Positions 19,763-23,955 of a DNA stretch of 23,955 nucleotides are shown here, piece after piece. The notes beneath the pieces are model-generated. The model was not told the DNA's origin, searched no databases, and saw only the letters and a list, made by a program, of their open reading frames with translations. A program made the translations under genes and the position numbers. Every line of letters starts with the position of its first letter. Position 1 is the first letter of the stretch. The stretch comes from Chara braunii (taxonomy: Eukaryota > Streptophyta > Charophyceae > Charales > Characeae), in contig BFEA01000132.1 in the NCBI GenBank assembly GCA_003427395.1, positions 392,537 through 416,491 on the forward strand, read 5' to 3'.

Positions 19763-19950
19763 GGTCAGAAATGTGTCACCAGTGGACTTCACGCCAAAAC
19801 TTTATGTCATTTCTAGAGGGTTGGGGGAGGTGGGGGTGGGGAGGGCATCTCCGTGTTTGGGAACAGAGCGCCAAGCCTCGCGACCTCGCAGCGCCCAGTA
19901 GGCTTCCTTGACCATGAAGATGGACACCGGGGTGTCGCAAGAGCAGACAG

Positions 19951-20400
19951 GCAGACAGGGTATGGGTCCACTGGCCTTAGACAGGACGACCCACTACTTT
20001 CCTAGTTGGGCTGAACAGTCCAATTTCTCTTATTTGGGAAAGAATGGGCATCAATAGGCAGACAGGGTATGGGTCCACTGGCCTTAGACATGACAACCCA
20101 CTACTTTCCTAGTTGGGCTGAACAATCCAACTGCTCCTATTTGGGAAAGAATGGGCATCAGTTTGCCACAAGACAGCCTCAGCGATGCACCATCATTTCC
20201 TGGGAAAAAGTTTCCAAGGGCTCAAACTCCGGTTTCTAGGATCGAACACCACCACTTTCCTAGTTGGGCTGAACAGTCCAACTTCTCCTATTTGGGAGAG
20301 AATGGGCATCCGTTTGCCACAAAACAGCCTCCACGATGCACCTTCATTTCGTGGGAAAACGTTTCCGAGGGCTCAAACTCCGGTTCCTAAGATCGACCAC
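19951..20400. repeat. Nested tandem repeats, 107 bp and 151 bp
   Basis: A core block ACTTTCCTAGTTGGGCTGAA to GAATGGGCATC is present three times (starting 19996, 20103 and 20254). Copies 1 and 2 belong to a 107-bp unit that begins GCAGACAGGG (19951-20057, then 20058 to about 20160). Copies 2 and 3 belong to a different, overlapping 151-bp unit (20099-20249 and 20250-20400) that ends GATCGAACAC/GATCGACCAC. Two successive duplications with different breakpoints are needed to explain this. Frames at 20151-20390 and 20185-20490 repeat themselves accordingly and are not recognised proteins. Confidence 0.92.
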
Positions 20401-20678
20401 ATTTTCAAACATTTTGCTGTGGGGTCCAGCCCTCAGATGCACTTCACCGACGCTCAGCTGAACCTGAACTTTGCAAACCATCCTGAGTGACTGCTAGACG
20501 AAGAGGATGAACAAGACTCTACAGCAGATTCATAGACATCCAACGCAACTGGTTGGAATCCGCATTTCACACGGTACCAAACAAATACATAAACCGTCAT
20601 GTTGCCACCAAAGGGAACCAGCCCACATAATAAATCCAAGAACTCCAATACTTGTCATAAAAAGGGGTCAGGCTTCAA
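20401..20678. other. Unassigned spacer
   Basis: Between the nested repeats and the hAT-like element. Nothing is recognised in either strand. Confidence 0.45.
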
Positions 20679-20686
20679 CTTATTTT
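20679..20686. repeat. Putative 8-bp target duplication, left copy
   Basis: CTTATTTT, matching CTCATTTT at 21575-21582 at seven of eight positions. Eight bases is the diagnostic length for hAT insertions. Confidence 0.55.
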
Positions 20687-20987
20687 CATGGTTGCCCCGG
20701 ACACGAACATCCGGACAACCGGACGCAGTCACCCGACCCGTGTCTGGATTAAACTGGACATCCGGTAACCGGACATCTAACCGGACATCAGGACCCGAAC
20801 AGTCCGGACAGTCCGGATGGGTGTATCAGTATCTGGTTGTCCGGTTAATGAAAAAAAAAAACAAAAAAAAACGAGTACATACACACACAGGTTTGTGGGA
20901 CTGGTCCAACATGCCAATACAACTGGAAATATTGACGTACGAACTTCAAAGTTCAGAATTTTGAATCTTGAACTGGCACACATGACA

Positions 20988-21040
<53 letters not shown>

Positions 21041-21574
21041 CAAAGATCCACACCCGCTCCAGCCCTCAAACATTAGTTCCACACCCACTCCAGCCCCCAA
21101 GAACTTCTAAGTTCGGAACTTCGAACCTTGAACCGGCAAGACGGCAACCTCCTCATCGGCGGCAATCTCCTAGACTCCTGGGCGATGGAGCTCAAGCTGG
21201 CGACGGAGGAGCTCGAGCTAGCGATGGCGTGGCTGCAGCGGGCGGGAACTTCAAGGAGAGCGCTGCTACACCAGAGGGAGTGCTGCTGAATGAGGCACTT
21301 CGTTCCAAAATGGGGTCCTCCCACCGGCTTGAAACCAATACCACTATACTGTGGCTGCTACTGCCCTCCGAAATTCTCCAACAGCGGGCCTTCAGGGCCG
21401 GTCCGGTTGTGGTGACGGTCGACAAAAAAACACAGCAACAATTTTCTGGGTACCCCAGGCCCAGGAAAATGGCCTGGGGACCCCCAATTTCTTTTTTCGA
21501 ATTTCTTGAAATGAGGGTCCAACCGGACACCGGACTGTCTGGATCGGGATCCGGACGTCCGGTTGGCAACCATA
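20687..21574. mobile_element. Non-autonomous hAT-like element, 888 bp
   Basis: The left end reads CATGGTTGCCCCGGAC and the right end, reversed, reads TATGGTTGCCAACCGGAC, giving imperfect terminal inverted repeats of about 15 to 18 bases. CCGGAC (or its complement) is densely repeated next to both ends: at least seven times in 20697-20844 and four times in 21523-21562. This matches the subterminal transposase-binding repeats of hAT elements such as Ac/Ds. Flanks form a 7-of-8 target duplication. The interior holds a (CA)n tract (20989-21039) and no transposase domain, so it would depend on a partner element. The 129-codon frame at 21229-21618 runs past the element end and is not called. Family assignment is by structure only. 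Confidence 0.6.
20941..21139. repeat. Direct repeats and (CA)n inside hAT-like element
   Basis: GAACTTCAAAGTTCAGAATT to GAACTGGCA (20941-20979) is repeated in diverged form at 21102-21139 (GAACTTCTAAGTTCGGAACT to GAACCGGCA). Between them lie the (CA)n tract at 20989-21039 and two copies of CCACACCCRCTCCAGCCC (from 21049 and 21080). Most of the interior is thus repeat-built. Confidence 0.8.
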
Positions 21575-21582
21575 CTCATTTT
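21575..21582. repeat. Putative 8-bp target duplication, right copy
   Basis: CTCATTTT directly after the right terminal repeat, one mismatch from 20679-20686. Confidence 0.55.
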
Positions 21583-21982
21583 CCTACCCTCCAAATTGCA
21601 GGTAATCGTTTTCCATAAATGATTATTTGACAACTCATAAGCCTAGTAAAACCACCAGTACCTTTCTCGGCTATAGATGCCAAGCCTACAATCACCGTGC
21701 GTGCCCAAAAAAAAAAAAAACGGCGCGAGGCTCATTTTGGCTGCTGCCGCCGCCAGCCATTTCGGTCCGGTAGCACCAAACCCCGCCGGCCTCCCGCGTT
21801 ACCCGGTGGGTCTTGTCAAAATAGCTGGGGAAAGTGCTGGTGATTGAAGAACAATGAATTCATCGGAATCCGAAGATCAGAGTTTCTTACTAAGATAACT
21901 CTATCATTGAATGCATGTTGCTAAGCCCACTCATTACGAGCATTCTCCATTCCATCAAAAGCGACGTTGGCAAGTAAAGGTC

Positions 21983-22017
21983 GTATAACACTACCTTTAC
22001 AATTGGTAGTGTTATAC
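21983..22017. repeat. Perfect 13-bp stem with 9-nt loop
   Basis: GTATAACACTACC at 21983-21995 is the exact complement of GGTAGTGTTATAC at 22005-22017. The loop is TTTACAATT. The surrounding 100 bases show no further pairing, so it is a short stand-alone hairpin. Confidence 0.85.
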
Positions 22018-22049
22018 AAAGTCGTTCGTGAAACCAATCGTAATGTATG

Positions 22050-22335
22050 TTTCACACATTGCTCCGCAGCTCTGAATCTTACAAGCCTCCATGAAGGAAT
22101 CAAAAAACATAAAGCATGGGCCATCGAAAGCCTTGGAGCAGACCTGCCTTGTTGTTTTTCCCAAGAAAAATCGGTCGTTGATCAAGGGAGATCAATGGCC
22201 AATATCTCCCCCTCCGCCCCCCAAGTTTCCCTTGTGGCAGCAAGCCCAGCCCATTTCGCTCATTGCTCCGCAGCTCTCACTCTTGTGTGCCTCCATGTTG
22301 GAATAAAAAATAAAAAAAACGTGGTCCATCGGAGC
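22050..22335. repeat. Partial duplication, offset about 204 bp
   Basis: TTTCACACATTGCTCCGCAG at 22050 and TTTCGCTCATTGCTCCGCAG at 22254 begin two related stretches of about 82 bases that continue through AGCTCT, GCCTCCATG, GGAAT, an A-rich run, and GGGCCATCGAAAGC/GTGGTCCATCGGAGC. The intervening 120 bases do not clearly match anything, so this may be the two ends of a diverged 204-bp tandem unit. Confidence 0.75.
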
Positions 22336-23403
22336 GGACATAACTAGCTGCTACTTCCTCATTCTAACCTTCTCTTTTTTCAGCATTTTGTTTTGTTATG
22401 TTTCTTTCCGATTTCTCTATTTATAGCTCATTTCTCGCCATCGTGATCATTTGTCGTCACCGCCATCTTCGCCCCATCATTCATTGGGCCAATTCACCCC
22501 AGTAGCACTGTTCATCCAAAGAACCCAGTACGTCACATTTCCAATCTCAAATTTGCCTGGGCAACGTACTGGTGGTTTAAAAAACGGTCCACTGCCTTGA
22601 CGTATCATCATCCAACTGACCCTCACCCCAGGTACTTCAGACACCTTTTCATCTCCTCTGCATCCATCAGGATCCGAGTCTGCTTATGAACAGTTCATGA
22701 GTGAACAACTCAGCCACGTCGGGTTGGTTGGCCTGAAAATTCCGTAATCCATGAGGGCAGGACTATAGAGGTGCAACCAATAATTCCTGGCGAGCAAGAA
22801 GTCACGACTTCTCCCATGTCTGCAACAAAAAAGGCCCTTTTCAACGGTCTGAAAATTTAACCATCAGTAGGCGCTTTTCTCTTGGGCTGGGCACGCGCTG
22901 AACACCAAAAAGAAATGAACCGGCGCGCGCCTCCTTTTGGCTGGCCACACCAGCCATTTGGCTCAGGCAGCCAAGCCCCGAAAGACATGGCAAGTTAAAC
23001 CACCAGTAAATCCGAGCCTGCTGAGGCAGGTTCCTCATGCATGCCAATCTTTGCCAAAATGCCAGCGTGCCACCAACCATTTCGGTCTGGCAGCCCCAAG
23101 GCTTTTTGATTCTCACGGGCGCCTGAGCAATGTACTAACGGTTTAACGACCTGGACCTGAAAAAATATGGCTGGTCCAAGTACTGGTAGTTTAAACCACC
23201 AGCACACAGCCCCAGCCCTTTGGAAAATTGTTTGTTGTCTACTCCGGAAAATTTGCGGCCCTGGCCTACGGGACCATGATGGCTGGCAGCGCCAGCCAAG
23301 AAATAAAAGGCACACAGAAATAAAAGAAGTGCGCCCCTGGCGGTTTGGAAAAGCTTGGCATGCCGTACAGCACCTCCAGGCCCAGGTGTGCTGGTGGTTT
23401 AAA

Positions 23404-23922
23404 TGGCCGTTTTCACATGCCTGCAAATGAAAAGACCCTTACCTAGCCATGTGGCTGAATAGTTCAGCTGGAACCCATTTTTTCCCCCTCAAGGCTGTAT
23501 TCTCTCAGTTCACCTTTTACCACCTACATACTGCTACTCATAAGGCTATACAGGAGACCAGCAGAGATGCCTCGCAATGCTGGGATTGCATGTTTCGCCT
23601 TGCCAGGGGTGGGGCCGCCAGTGGGGACCCAGCTAACACAAAGGCCAAACATTTTGCCAGTCGCTGCGCCTCTCCTTTTCATCTTTCACCAGCCACTGTA
23701 AAACTGAAAAACAGAAATGATTTGGAAATCATGGCGTTCGAGGTATTGTCAGCCCGAGAAAATCCTGCAGGAGATAGTCCCATGAGGCAAACAAACCCTC
23801 ACATAACCCCACATATATAGAATCCTGAAAGGGGGCAGAGGCGTACATGATTCTATCAACTTCTGATGTCCACTGGCCTGCAACCCCAGTCTCGGCGCTC
23901 AACCGTATGAAAATGGCCCTAG

Positions 23923-23925
<3 letters not shown>
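23404..23925. other. Gene-free interval, unassigned
   Basis: A 123-codon plus-strand frame (23449-23820) begins Met-Trp-Leu-Asn-Ser-Ser and shows no recognised domain, signal or repeat. Without splice, homology or codon evidence I do not call it. Nothing else is seen. Confidence 0.4.
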
Positions 23926-23954
<29 letters not shown>

Positions 23955-23955
23955 G
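23926..23955. repeat. Terminal poly(G) run, 30 bases
   Basis: The window ends in 30 uninterrupted G. It may be a real homopolymer at which assembly stopped, or a sequencing artefact (poly-G read ends are a known artefact of two-colour chemistry). The sequence alone cannot decide. Confidence 0.95.

Larger units (their letters stand above)
21647..23403. repeat. Field of dispersed modules A and B
   Basis: Module B, near GTACTGGTGGTTTAAAC, occurs in both orientations: 21647-21661 (minus), 22566-22581 (plus), 22994-23010 (minus), 23132-23147 (plus, diverged), 23181-23203 (both, as an 18-of-20 palindrome) and 23391-23403 (plus). Module A, TTTTGGCTGG-n-CCAGCCATTTCGGTCC, occurs at about 21735-21776, 22934-22978, 23040-23097 (diverged) and 23281-23298, with GGCGCG just before the first two. 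A lone module A copy is at 6012-6055. They look like pieces of one or more repeat families. No terminal duplications or coding sequence were found. Confidence 0.6.

Noticed and set aside
21229-21618. 129-codon plus-strand frame inside the hAT-like element
   Set aside because: It crosses the right terminal inverted repeat and target duplication, has a non-transposase composition, and includes the CCGGAC repeats.

Overview
This is eukaryotic nuclear DNA with no protein-coding gene that I can support at high confidence. The evidence is long dinucleotide microsatellites, homopurine tracts, a tRNA-derived SINE with a poly(A) tail and target-site duplication, a hAT-like non-autonomous DNA element, and GT-AG type signals. 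There are no operons, no ribosome-binding-site-spaced ORFs and no prokaryotic gene order. Most long open frames translate microsatellites or purine tracts. The organism cannot be named from the sequence; a large, repeat-rich genome (alga, plant or protist) is my guess only.

Layout. 1-3490: a (TG)n tract, a GA-rich tract with a G10 run, a diverged 202-bp tandem duplication, two A-rich purine tracts and another (TG)n tract. 3518-3961: a 200-212 bp tandem duplication ending in a perfect (GGGT)4 G-quadruplex motif. 4052-5043: a tetranucleotide tract, a lone TATA-like box and a compound (TG)n(AG)n tract. 6577-7024: a complete minus-strand SINE with a 12-bp target-site duplication. 7379-7667: two strong inverted repeats, one a 106-bp near-perfect hairpin. 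7857-8425: a possible decayed coding relic read across three frames. 8426-12480: an AT-richer block without microsatellites, holding a 76-bp tandem repeat. 14621-15245: a second, older copy of the SINE with an internal duplication of its body. 16802-17170: a tandem duplication. 17505-18325: a degenerate minisatellite field built on a TACTATG-like core. 19287-19762: a 224-bp tandem duplication that, on the minus strand, gives an uninterrupted 133-residue two-repeat protein if two identical-position 29-nt GT-AG segments are removed. 19951-20400: nested 107/151-bp tandem repeats. 20687-21574: a hAT-like element with terminal inverted repeats, subterminal CCGGAC motifs and an 8-bp near-perfect target duplication. 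21640-23403: a field of two alternating short modules plus another ~204-bp duplication. 23926-23955: a terminal run of 30 G.

The most notable pattern is the density of independent local tandem duplications, many with periods near 200 bp, in otherwise unrelated sequence. The most testable coding idea is the mini-intron repeat gene at 19287-19746. I saw no reverse transcriptase, integrase, transposase, rRNA, intact tRNA or CRISPR array.
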